Positions 1-6,847 of a stretch of DNA of 6,952 bases are shown here, piece after piece. Position 1 is the first letter of the stretch. Every line of letters begins with the position of its first letter. The stretch covers positions 1-6,952 of the forward strand of contig PWVP01000127.1 in assembly GCA_003561815.1 (NCBI GenBank). Reading direction: 5' to 3'. This stretch comes from Campylobacterota bacterium. GTDB taxonomy: Bacteria; Campylobacterota; Campylobacteria; Campylobacterales; SZUA-545. The notes under the pieces were generated by a model. It saw only the letters and a program-made list of their open reading frames with translations, ran no database searches and was not told the origin of the DNA. Both the position numbers and the translations under genes were made by a program.

Positions 1-441
1 AACGACTACCTCACCAAGCCGATCCGAAAAGAGCAGGTGGCACAGGTGCTTCAAGCCTATCTGCACACACCGCACCCCCGCCCTGCGATCACCCGCAGCG
101 GTGGTGCGCTTTGTGATCGGATCTTTCGTTTCTATGAGGGCGATCACGCCATCGAGAGCGCTCAGCGCCTAAGCGATCTGGCCACCCGCAGCCTCTTGAG
201 TGAGCTCAAACGGCTGCGTCAGCTGTTTCATGCGACGGTCGATAAGGAGCAGTTTCGCCAGTCGCTCCACCGGCTAAAGGGGATTTTGCTCAACTGCGGG
301 CTGTTTGAGCCGGCCTCTTTGGTGGCCGATGCCGAGCGGCACTTGGCTCAGGGGGTGCTTCCTCAGCTTGACTTTTTCGATGCGCTGCTGGGTGCGCTTG
401 AGATCGATTCTGACACTTTAGAGGGGGGCGAAAATGGATGA
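1..441 (+). CDS. C-terminal part of a hybrid sensor kinase or phosphorelay protein (receiver end + HPt domain), 5' truncated
   Basis: The reading frame is open from the first base, so the gene begins upstream; 146 residues are visible. The first residues, NDYLTKPI, are the typical end of a response-regulator receiver domain, with the conserved Lys (visible residue 6) followed by cis-Pro. After a linker of about 45 residues comes a helical domain with the histidine phosphotransfer motif LHRLKG (His at visible residue 90), then a Gly about six residues later and an amphipathic helix with AERHL, as in HPt domains of ArcB/BarA-type hybrid kinases. Known of the family: phosphate passes from kinase His to receiver Asp to HPt His and then to a separate regulator. 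The receiver Asp and any kinase or sensor domains lie outside the window, so it could instead be a receiver-HPt protein without kinase. The stop codon lies inside the next gene (8-base overlap), suggesting translational coupling. Confidence 0.85.
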   Translation, partial: NDYLTKPIRKEQVAQVLQAYLHTPHPRPAITRSGGALCDRIFRFYEGDHAIESAQRLSDLATRSLLSELKRLRQLFHATVDKEQFRQSLHRLKGILLNCGLFEPASLVADAERHLAQGVLPQLDFFDALLGALEIDSDTLEGGENG

Positions 442-901
442 TTCAGTGTGTGAAGTGGTGCTCATCGGCGTCGATCAGACGGCGCTGCAGGCGATGTACG
501 ATCACCCCGCCGGGGCAAAAAAGGGCGTATTGTTGCTGCACCCTAAGGGCTCGAGTCGTCACGATCGCACCCTTAGGCGGCTGCAGACCCGGATGGCAGA
601 GGGGGGCCTAGCGGTGCTGCTGCCGGATCTCGTGGATGAGGATGAGGGGTGGCACAACTTCGGGTCCGCTGAGTTTTTTCTACACCGGGCCGAGGCGGTG
701 CTGCAGTGGTGGCTTCAGCGTCAGCCGGAGCTCTCGGTGGTGGCGATCGCCCCCGGATATGATGCACCGCTGGCACAGCAGCTACTCACACACCCTCAGC
801 TCGAGGCGGTTGTGCTTGAGGCGGATGGGGGGTTTTGGCGCATCGACCGCCACACAAAGACACCGCTAGAGCGGCTCACCCCCGAGGCACTCTGGCCCTA
901 A
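434..901 (+). CDS. Small alpha/beta-hydrolase-like protein, probably catalytically inactive
   Basis: The product has 155 residues. Residues 30-72 resemble the start of small dienelactone-hydrolase-type alpha/beta hydrolases: a hydrophobic strand then HPKGSSRHDR (36-45), a helix, and a second strand GLAVLLPDLVDEDEG, matching the family pattern of a GSSRH loop followed by GLATLL-DLL. At the place of the nucleophile elbow the protein reads IAPGYDAPLA (about 105-114), where active relatives have a Ser (or Cys) flanked by small residues. No nucleophile Ser is visible, and the protein stops at 155 residues, short of where the catalytic Asp and His strands usually lie (family members are about 200 or more). 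I infer a degenerate, non-enzymatic fold or a binding protein. No signal peptide or membrane segment. ATG at 434 has a G-rich purine stretch (421-428) in front and overlaps the upstream phosphorelay gene by 8 bases, so the two are probably co-translated. The gene is intact, with no frameshift. Confidence 0.7.
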   Translation: MDDSVCEVVLIGVDQTALQAMYDHPAGAKKGVLLLHPKGSSRHDRTLRRLQTRMAEGGLAVLLPDLVDEDEGWHNFGSAEFFLHRAEAVLQWWLQRQPELSVVAIAPGYDAPLAQQLLTHPQLEAVVLEADGGFWRIDRHTKTPLERLTPEALWP

Positions 902-962
902 AGGACGCCGTTGGTGCCAATTTGGGGACGAAATAGCCTAAAAACTGCCACTTTTCTGAAAA

Positions 963-996
963 TTGACCTTGATCTATAAGAATCCTGTTGTACAAT
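963..996 (+). promoter_or_regulatory. Sigma-70-type promoter of the HU gene
   Basis: The -10 box TACAAT lies at 991-996. TTGATC at 969-974 gives a 16-base spacer and is the best -35. An overlapping TTGACC at 963-968 is closer to consensus but would need a 22-base spacer. Transcription would start near 1003, giving a leader of about 28 bases with the ribosome site GAAAGGA at 1018-1024. A small AT-rich inverted repeat (TTTTC-T-GAAAA, 952-962) sits just upstream and could be an operator, but it is too short to claim. The rest of the 902-1030 gap shows no gene. Confidence 0.6.
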
Positions 997-1030
997 AGCA
1001 CCCTGTTCACCAATACCGAAAGGATTCTCA

Positions 1031-1303
1031 ATGACCAAACCCGAGTTCGTTGCCAAGGTTGCCGAAAGCGCCAACACCAGCAAAGCGGAAGCAGAGCGCG
1101 TTGTAAACGCCACCCTCGACACCATCGCCGAGGCTCTCCAGAAGGGGGACTCTGTCCAGTTTGTCGGCTTCGGCACTTTTGAGGTTCGTGAGCGTCAGGC
1201 ACGCACCGGCATCAACCCCAAAACCAAAGAGCAGATCAAAATCCCAGCTAAAAAAGCGGTCGCTTTTAAAGTGGGCAAAAAACTTAAAGATTCGGTTTGC
1301 TAA
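1031..1303 (+). CDS. hup: HU-family DNA-binding (nucleoid) protein
   Basis: The 90-residue product has the normal HU length and matches the family throughout: two N-terminal helices (about 3-40), the signature segment VGFGTFEVRERQARTG (45-60), then NPKTKEQIKIPAKK, and a C-terminal helix FKVGKKLKD. Pro63 in RTGINP is the residue known to intercalate between base pairs at DNA kinks, and the arm around 52-75 carries the expected Arg/Lys residues. HU forms dimers that bend and compact DNA and aid replication, recombination and repair. ATG at 1031 is preceded by GAAAGGA six bases away. The gene has its own promoter and a hairpin directly behind it, so it is likely monocistronic. An unusual detail is the final residue, Cys90. 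IHF is less likely, since the length and sequence fit HU better. The exact symbol (hupA, hupB or other) cannot be set from sequence alone. Confidence 0.96.
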   Translation: MTKPEFVAKVAESANTSKAEAERVVNATLDTIAEALQKGDSVQFVGFGTFEVRERQARTGINPKTKEQIKIPAKKAVAFKVGKKLKDSVC

Positions 1304-1309
1304 ACCCTT

Positions 1310-1328
1310 TGCCCCGCTCGTCGGGGCA
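1310..1328 (+). terminator. Probable intrinsic terminator after the HU gene
   Basis: A perfect 7-base-pair stem, TGCCCCG (1310-1316) with CGGGGCA (1322-1328), encloses a 5-base loop six bases after the HU stop codon. The following sequence is pyrimidine-rich, but its T residues are interrupted by C rather than forming a clean T run. Termination may therefore be partial, or the hairpin may mainly protect the 3' end. Confidence 0.6.
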
Positions 1329-1386
1329 GCTTCCCCTCTATACTCTCTTTCTGTCTCCCACCGTTTTTAGTTTGTAATTTTTATTT

Positions 1387-1414
1387 TTGAGATCTCTGCG
1401 CTTTAGGCTACAAT
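1387..1414 (+). promoter_or_regulatory. Sigma-70-type promoter of the 508-codon unknown gene
   Basis: TTGAGA at 1387-1392 and TACAAT at 1409-1414 are separated by 16 bases, the same geometry as the HU promoter. The upstream stretch 1363-1388 is very T-rich, in strong contrast to the GC-rich genes around it, and could act as an UP element. Transcription would start near 1421, leaving a leader of only about 18 bases with AGAGGGG at 1428-1434. Confidence 0.6.
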
Positions 1415-1438
1415 GCCCTCCTGAAAAAGAGGGGTGTC

Positions 1439-2965
1439 GTGCATATCTATCAAGAAACAGTCGATTTTTTAACCAGTCGCTATCCCGATAAGACGCAGGT
1501 GGTGGGCTTTTCGTCAGAGGATACCCGACTGCTCTATGAGCGCTTTGGCGATCGGGGGGCCGCCGAGGAGACCCAGACGGTACGCACACAGATTCGTCAA
1601 GCCTTTGGCGACTATCTGCAGGATGTGGGGCGCTGTGTGGTGCTCTTTCGCGGTCAGGAGACCATCGGGGTGCGGTTGAGTGCGCCCGATCGCATCAGCC
1701 CTTCGGCTCCGGCCTTTAAAAACGCCATCCGTTTGCTCCAGGAGGCGGAGAACACCATCTACTCCGCATCGGGTCGCGAGGATCTGCTGGTGGTGGATGA
1801 GGCGCTACTTGCGCAGCTTCACAGCGCGCTAGCGGCCCATCCGGGGGCGATTAATCGACGCGATGCTCTGCGCCGGGCGGTTCGGAGCGCCTTTTCACTG
1901 CAGCCGCAGGATGCGGTGGTCTTTTTAGGGGGGCGGCTCTATGTCCGGCTCTTTAGTGTGCAGGGCGCCTCTGGATCCAGAGTCGAACGCCGCTATGGCG
2001 GTCTGCCCCCTGAGGAGCTGGAGCGGCTAAAACAGGATCTCTTTAAAGAGAGTGTCGATGCGGCGATGATTGAGGTGGCCGCTTCGCTGTGCAAAAGTGC
2101 TCTGGATTTTACCCGGATCGATAACACCTTTTATGAGCAGAACGCGCTTAAGCTGATACAGGGGGCGATTGCGCGCTATCTGCACAGTAAGCTTCGCCAC
2201 GAGAAGGCGGTGCTTGATGCCTTTAGCGCCTATCTGCTTCGTGAAAACTTTCTGCTGATTCACCGCGTGCTGGCCGAGTCGCTTCTGGAGGCGGTGATGC
2301 AGGGTGCTGAAAATGCCGAGCGGTTTTTAAAGTACTACACCGGTGAGGTGGCGATGCTTGAGGGGCAGAAGTATCAGCTGCCTGAGATTGTCGATAGCCA
2401 GGGGATGCGCTGGAACTTCTCGGTGATCAAGGCGATCACCACCCAGTACGCCCGCGAACTGCACCAGAGCGAGGGGCGCCAGGAGCAGCTCGATCAGCTC
2501 TCAGCCGATGAGCAGGCGCTCGAGCAGGCGATAATCGAGGCGAAACAGGCGCTCAAGCAGGCGCTCAAAGAGCAGACAGCCGCCCATGTGGCGCTCAAAG
2601 AGAGCGGCGATCGGCTCACGCAGCTGCGCCAGGAGCTGCAGAGTGCGCGTAAAGAGGCGGCGCGCAAAGGGGCACTAGAGGAGGAGAGTGAGACGATCGC
2701 GACACTGAGTAGCCGCATTCGAGAGCAGACCGCGGAGGATGAGGCGTGCTTTAAGGCGCGCTCCAAGGCCGATCGCCATCTGAAAAGCTGCTCAAGTGCC
2801 CTAGAGGCGCTTGAGCGCCGCCGCCACAACATTCAGCGAAAGGCCACCGACGAGCAGGCGCGGCTAGAGCAGCACGCCATGGGTCAAGAGGAGCTCACCG
2901 GTCGCTTCGAGCTCCTCTGTGAGGCGCTTGCCATCGCGCTAACCAAACGGAAACAAAAGCTTTAG
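1439..2965 (+). CDS. Unknown protein with C-terminal coiled coil
   Basis: I do not recognise this 508-residue protein. GTG at 1439 is chosen because AGAGGGG sits 4-6 bases ahead and the promoter leaves little room for anything earlier. Three parts are visible. Residues 1-180 are mixed alpha/beta; two segments here resemble each other (about 50-80, ending CVVLFRGQETIGVRL, and about 141-171, ending AVVFLGGRLYVRL), hinting at a duplicated small domain. Residues 185-345 look helical and rich in Leu, Ala and aromatics. Residues 346-480 are strongly charged with Glu, Gln, Lys, Arg and Ala and regular hydrophobic spacing, a long coiled coil that suggests self-association or a scaffold. There is no signal peptide, membrane segment or Walker A motif, so a cytoplasmic location is inferred and an SMC-like ATPase is not supported. 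The next gene follows after 39 or fewer bases in the same direction, so joint expression is plausible. Confidence 0.85.
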   Translation: MHIYQETVDFLTSRYPDKTQVVGFSSEDTRLLYERFGDRGAAEETQTVRTQIRQAFGDYLQDVGRCVVLFRGQETIGVRLSAPDRISPSAPAFKNAIRLLQEAENTIYSASGREDLLVVDEALLAQLHSALAAHPGAINRRDALRRAVRSAFSLQPQDAVVFLGGRLYVRLFSVQGASGSRVERRYGGLPPEELERLKQDLFKESVDAAMIEVAASLCKSALDFTRIDNTFYEQNALKLIQGAIARYLHSKLRHEKAVLDAFSAYLLRENFLLIHRVLAESLLEAVMQGAENAERFLKYYTGEVAMLEGQKYQLPEIVDSQGMRWNFSVIKAITTQYARELHQSEGRQEQLDQLSADEQALEQAIIEAKQALKQALKEQTAAHVALKESGDRLTQLRQELQSARKEAARKGALEEESETIATLSSRIREQTAEDEACFKARSKADRHLKSCSSALEALERRRHNIQRKATDEQARLEQHAMGQEELTGRFELLCEALAIALTKRKQKL

Positions 2966-2966
2966 C

Positions 2967-2975
2967 TGCTACAAT
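2967..2975 (+). promoter_or_regulatory. Possible extended -10 promoter of the second unknown gene
   Basis: TGCTACAAT contains TACAAT (2970-2975) preceded by TG at the extended -10 position. It begins two bases after the stop codon of the preceding gene. No convincing -35 is seen 16-18 bases upstream. A start near 2982 would give a leader of about 23 bases to ATG 3005. Readthrough from the upstream gene is also likely, as no terminator separates them. Confidence 0.4.
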
Positions 2976-3004
2976 CGTGCTCAAATGGGGGGATGGGAAG
3001 CTCT

Positions 3005-4201
3005 ATGGACACGCAGGATATCCGCAATAAGATCGCCACGCTAAAGACCTACGGTGACACCTTCGAGTATATAGAGGAGGTGGACGCGCGCCGCTACACC
3101 CATCTGATCTCGGTCTTTAATGACAGCGACTCACGCTACTTTATCGACTACCTTAACTACTACATCGATGAGCGCAGCGGAGTGGAGCACTGCCATTTTC
3201 GTGAGATTGCCACCCACACCGATCGCAGCTTTTTTCTGGAGCTGGTCAACTGCCTGATCGATAACCGCCGCCGAAAAGAGCTTTTTTATATCCTTATGGG
3301 GCGGCGACAGTTCTCCCGCACCCACTCGCCGCTCCTGCTCTATCTGGATGCGCCGGTGGACAGCGAGGCGGTGGCGGCACAGGTGCGATCGCAGCGCCAG
3401 AGCCTGCGCAAAAGCGATGCCCACGCCATCACTAAAAAGATGGGCAAAAACCTCAATATCTATGAGGCGTTTGTTTTCGAGTACAACCAGCGCCACTTTG
3501 CCTGGATGGATCAGAAAAACATCTCCAACTTTAAAAAAGAGGAGCGCGCCTTTCTGCTTGAGATTGGGGCAGGGCAGGTGGCGCGCTTTAAGGGTTACCG
3601 CACCGCTAAAGAGCGCATTGAGCTTCTCTTTTTGCTGATCGGCACACGGGTGATTGAGCAGATTCCCTTCAGTGAGGCCAAAACGATGCAGCCGCACATT
3701 GAGACCGCTGTGATTGAGCAGGACTTTTTAGAGCGCATCTCCACCCATGAGCTGCTCGATAAGCTGGGTGATATCGCCAGCTCGCCGCTACTCTGCGCCG
3801 ATGAACGCGACGGGCTGAAGGATAGCTATCTGGAGCTCTACGCCGTCGCGGTGCGGTTGATTGTGCAGGAGGATGGTGCCCAGCGGCTTGAGACGGCGCA
3901 GCTTCTCGCCGATCAGCTGGAGTCCTTTGCCGGGCAGATCGGTCAGGAGTCGGCCTTCTATCTGCTCTCGGCCCTGCTGCTAAAGCTCGCCTCCCATCTG
4001 CGCGAATCGCAGGAGTCGGTCGAGCTTCTAAGGGATATTGGCAATGCGGAGCTTCTGGCCGATGCGCTGGAGTTTATGCAGCGCTGGCTGGAGACGCTTT
4101 TTTCTGCCGAGCCGATCCGGATCGCCTATGCGACGGTGGATCTGGTCAACGATCTCACCTTCGTGGTGAGCCTGCTCGCCCCGGCAGAGGAGGGCTCATA
4201 A
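3005..4201 (+). CDS. Unknown, mainly helical protein
   Basis: I do not recognise this protein, which is 398 residues from ATG 3005. An in-frame ATG at 2993 would add four residues (MGSS), but a run of six G touches it directly with no ribosome-site spacing. GGGAAG at 2995-3000 lies four bases before ATG 3005, so the later start is preferred; either remains possible. The N-terminal 60 residues are rich in Tyr, Phe, Asp and Arg (for example YFIDYLNYYIDE). The remainder appears to be amphipathic helices, including long Leu/Glu-rich stretches in the last 150 residues that resemble helical-repeat or bundle proteins. No signal peptide, clear membrane helix, nucleotide-binding motif or metal-binding Cys/His cluster is visible, so a cytoplasmic binding or scaffold role is only a guess. 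It follows the 508-codon unknown gene closely and may work with it. Its stop overlaps the valS stop by 6 bases, tail to tail. Confidence 0.83.
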   Translation: MDTQDIRNKIATLKTYGDTFEYIEEVDARRYTHLISVFNDSDSRYFIDYLNYYIDERSGVEHCHFREIATHTDRSFFLELVNCLIDNRRRKELFYILMGRRQFSRTHSPLLLYLDAPVDSEAVAAQVRSQRQSLRKSDAHAITKKMGKNLNIYEAFVFEYNQRHFAWMDQKNISNFKKEERAFLLEIGAGQVARFKGYRTAKERIELLFLLIGTRVIEQIPFSEAKTMQPHIETAVIEQDFLERISTHELLDKLGDIASSPLLCADERDGLKDSYLELYAVAVRLIVQEDGAQRLETAQLLADQLESFAGQIGQESAFYLLSALLLKLASHLRESQESVELLRDIGNAELLADALEFMQRWLETLFSAEPIRIAYATVDLVNDLTFVVSLLAPAEEGS

Positions 4202-6775
4202 AGAGGCGATCTGATCGCTAAGCCGCTCGGTGCGTTCGGTGGCCTCCTGCAGGCTGCGGCGGTTCTGTTCGACCACCTCCTGCGGGGCGTTGGCGACGAA
4301 GTGAGCGTTTGAGAGCATCTTTTCAAGCTTCTGCTGCTCTTTTTGCGCTTTAGCCAGCTGGTTGCTTAGCCGCTCTTTAAGCGCACCCAGATCGACCCCT
4401 TGTGCGTCGATCGCGCTCTCAAGATGCTCGCTGACATCGCACGCCCCGGCGGGTTTGTGCTCAATCACCTCCACCTCCTCGACGCGTGCGAGCTTCTGGA
4501 TATATTTAAGCGGCAGATCCATCGCCACGAAGGGGTGGATAAAGGCTTTGGCAACCGGTTTGTTGGCCAGATCGAGCGGCACTTTAGCCCGGCGGATCGA
4601 GACGATCGCCTCAATCGCATAACCAAACGACTCCTCGATCGGCCCATCGACCGCGTTCGCTTCGGGGTAGGGGGCGATCATCAGACTCTCATGCTCGCCG
4701 CCCAGCTCCCGGTAGAGCCGTTCGGTGATAAAGGGCATAAAGGGGTGCAGTAGTTTAAGCGCCTCTTTGAAGATGGCCCCCAGCTCGATCAGGCTCTCAG
4801 GAGCCGCTTTGCTCAGCTCAATCCCCCAGTCGCAAAACTCGCTCCAGATAAAGCGATAGAGCGTGACGGCGGCATCGTTAAAGCGGTAGCTCTCCAGATC
4901 GCTTCTCACTTGCGCGGTACTCGCGTGCAGGCGGCTTTGCATATAGCGGCCCAGATCGGTGGTGACGGTGAGTGTCTGAAGCTCCGGGTAGCGCTCATGC
5001 TTCATTTTCAAAAAGCGCGAGGCGTTAAAGAGCTTGTTGGCGAAGTGGCGGTAGGTCTCCAGACTCTTTTCGCTCAGGCGAATATCGCGCCCCTGAACCG
5101 CCAGGGCGGCCAGCGTAAAGCGCAGCGTGTCCGCACCGTGACTCTCAACGACGCTGAGCGGATCGATCACATTGCCTTTGGATTTGCTCATCTTCTGGCC
5201 GTGTTTGTCGCGCACCAGCGCGTGCAGATAGATGTGCTTAAAGGGGACCGCATCCATAAAGTGCACCCCCATCATCAGCATCCGCGCCACCCAGAAAAAG
5301 AGAATATCAAAGGCGGTCACCAGTACGCTACCGGGATAGCAGGCGGCTAGATCGCCGCTGCGCACCCGCGGATCGTCCTCATTGCCCCAGCCGAGCGTAC
5401 TAAAGGGCCACAGGGCCGAGGAGAACCAGGTGTCGAGCACATCGGGATCCTGATGGATGACGGTGCTATCACAGTGGGGGCAGTGGCGCACATCCTCCTC
5501 TTCGCTCGCCCACTCGTTGTGACACTCGGTGCAGTAAAAGACCGGGATCTGATGGCCCCACCAGAGCTGGCGGGAGATGCACCAGTCGCGCAGCTCGTTC
5601 ATCCAGGAGTCGAAGTTGTTTTTCCACTGGGCGGGGAAAAACTGCGCCTCGCCGCCGTTGATCTTCTCGATCGCTTTAGTGGCGATCTCTCTTTTAACAA
5701 ACCACTGGCGGGAGATGTAGGGTTCGACCACATTATCACACCGGTAGCAGCGCCCCACCTGATGGGTGTGCTCCTCGATCTTCTCCACAAGCCCCAGCGC
5801 ATCGAGTTTGGCGACGATCGCCGCGCGCGCTTCTAGCCGCTCCTGGCCCACGAACTCGCCGCAGTGGTGGTTGAGATACCCCTTTTCGGTAAAGACGGTG
5901 ATAAACTCCAGATGGTGGCGCTTGCCCACCTCGTAGTCGTTGGGATCGTGGGCGGGGGTGACTTTGACCGCGCCGGAGCCAAACGCACGATCCACATGCT
6001 CGTCAGCAATCACACTGATTTCACGATCGATGATCGGCAGACGGATCTTTTGGCCGATCAGGTGGGGGTAGCGCTCATCTTCGGGGTGGACCATCACCGC
6101 CGTATCCCCGAAAAAGGTCTCCGGACGGGTGGTGGCCACAATCAGATGGCCGCTACCATCAGCAAGGGGGTAGCGCAGATGGTAGAGCTTGCCGCTTTGT
6201 TCTTTAAACTCCACCTCAATATCGCTCAGCGCCCCGTCATGGGTGCACCAGTTGACCATGTAGTTGCCCCGGACAATCAGACCTTCGTTATAGAGCGCCA
6301 CAAAGGCTTTTTTGACCGACTTTTTCAGCCCCTCATCCATCGTAAAGCGGTTGCGGCTCCAATCAGGGCTGGTGCCTAGCTTTTTGAGCTGATCGAAGAT
6401 CATGCCGCCGCTTTTCTCTTTCCACTCCCACACCTTTTCGATAAAGGCTTCGCGGCCGATCGCCTCTTTAGAGATGCCTTGGGCTAGAAGCTGCTTTTCG
6501 ACCACATTCTGCGTCGCAATCCCGGCGTGATCCATCCCCGGCTGCCAGAGCACACGAAAGCCGTCCATCCGTTTGTAGCGCGCCAGAATGTCTTGTAGCG
6601 TATGATTAAGCGCATGGCCGATATGCAGGCTGCCGGTGACATTGGGTGGGGGCATCATCACAGTAAAGGTGCCTTTAGGGCCGCTGCGATCGCTGCTAAA
6701 GTAGCCCGCCTTTTCCCATGTTTCATAAAGTCCCGCTTCGATTTCGGCGGGGTTATAGCTTTTGGTTTCACTCAT
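4196..6775 (-). CDS. valS: Valyl-tRNA synthetase (ValRS)
   Basis: This cytoplasmic class Ia enzyme joins valine to tRNA-Val using ATP and removes mischarged threonine. The 859 residues are full length for the bacterial family. PPPNVTGSLHIGHAL contains the HIGH motif at 51-54, and KMSKS lies at 528-532. The editing (CP1) domain spans roughly 180-345, with TTRPET at 215-220 and the conserved AHDPNDYEVG at 275-284. Cys pairs occur at 343/346 (CYRC), 415/418 and 432/435, matching zinc-binding segments known in some ValRS. The anticodon-binding helical domain covers about 600-790, and the last 60 residues form the charged coiled coil that contacts tRNA. The sequence resembles Campylobacterota ValRS, for example NYMVNWCTHDGALSDIEVE and EEHTHQVGRCYRC. 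The start at 6775 is supported by AGAGGA on the minus strand (6783-6788), seven bases upstream. No T-box or other leader structure fits the leader of about 20 bases. The stop TGA lies within the stop region of the convergent gene. Confidence 0.98.
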   Translation of the reverse strand: MSETKSYNPAEIEAGLYETWEKAGYFSSDRSGPKGTFTVMMPPPNVTGSLHIGHALNHTLQDILARYKRMDGFRVLWQPGMDHAGIATQNVVEKQLLAQGISKEAIGREAFIEKVWEWKEKSGGMIFDQLKKLGTSPDWSRNRFTMDEGLKKSVKKAFVALYNEGLIVRGNYMVNWCTHDGALSDIEVEFKEQSGKLYHLRYPLADGSGHLIVATTRPETFFGDTAVMVHPEDERYPHLIGQKIRLPIIDREISVIADEHVDRAFGSGAVKVTPAHDPNDYEVGKRHHLEFITVFTEKGYLNHHCGEFVGQERLEARAAIVAKLDALGLVEKIEEHTHQVGRCYRCDNVVEPYISRQWFVKREIATKAIEKINGGEAQFFPAQWKNNFDSWMNELRDWCISRQLWWGHQIPVFYCTECHNEWASEEEDVRHCPHCDSTVIHQDPDVLDTWFSSALWPFSTLGWGNEDDPRVRSGDLAACYPGSVLVTAFDILFFWVARMLMMGVHFMDAVPFKHIYLHALVRDKHGQKMSKSKGNVIDPLSVVESHGADTLRFTLAALAVQGRDIRLSEKSLETYRHFANKLFNASRFLKMKHERYPELQTLTVTTDLGRYMQSRLHASTAQVRSDLESYRFNDAAVTLYRFIWSEFCDWGIELSKAAPESLIELGAIFKEALKLLHPFMPFITERLYRELGGEHESLMIAPYPEANAVDGPIEESFGYAIEAIVSIRRAKVPLDLANKPVAKAFIHPFVAMDLPLKYIQKLARVEEVEVIEHKPAGACDVSEHLESAIDAQGVDLGALKERLSNQLAKAQKEQQKLEKMLSNAHFVANAPQEVVEQNRRSLQEATERTERLSDQIASL

Positions 6776-6802
6776 GGTAAAATCCTCTTCAAATTTGGCG
6801 CG

Positions 6803-6811
6803 ATTGTACCA
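6803..6811 (-). promoter_or_regulatory. Extended -10 promoter of valS
   Basis: Read on the minus strand, these bases are TGGTACAAT: TACAAT (6808-6803) with the TG of an extended -10 element. No good -35 hexamer is found 16-18 bases upstream, which fits an extended -10 promoter. Transcription would start near 6796, about 20 bases before the valS ATG. Confidence 0.55.
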
Positions 6812-6847
6812 AAGAAGCGCTGTTATCCCCTGCCTGAAAGGCCCTTC

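Noticed and set aside
902..962. Search for a terminator after the hydrolase-like gene.
   Set aside because: Only a 4-base stem (TTGG-TG-CCAA) without a T run was found, which is too weak to call.
876..1202. Minus-strand open frames covering the HU promoter and the 5' part of the HU gene.
   Set aside because: They cross a clear promoter and ribosome site and overlap an unmistakable HU coding sequence; the products are low-complexity and resemble nothing.
2476..2880. Coiled coil of the 508-residue protein suggested an SMC/RecN/Rad50-like ATPase.
   Set aside because: No Walker A, signature or Walker B motif is visible in any part of the protein, and the coil sits at the end rather than between ATPase halves.
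3131..3697. A 188-residue minus-strand open frame inside the second unknown gene.
   Set aside because: The plus-strand frame is longer, starts behind a ribosome site and ends precisely at the valS stop; the antisense frame has no start signal and looks like a shadow.
4910..6379. Long open frames on the plus strand opposite valS (146 residues at 4910-5350, 127 at 5453-5836, 171 at 5864-6379).
   Set aside because: They lie wholly antisense to a well-supported valS, have no promoter or ribosome site of note, and are explained by GC-rich codon structure on the opposite strand.
6794..6810. A possible sigma-54 site (TTGGCGCGATTGTACC) in front of the amidase gene.
   Set aside because: The GG element has no GC at the required ten-base distance (it is CC), and the bases are better explained as the valS extended -10 on the other strand.
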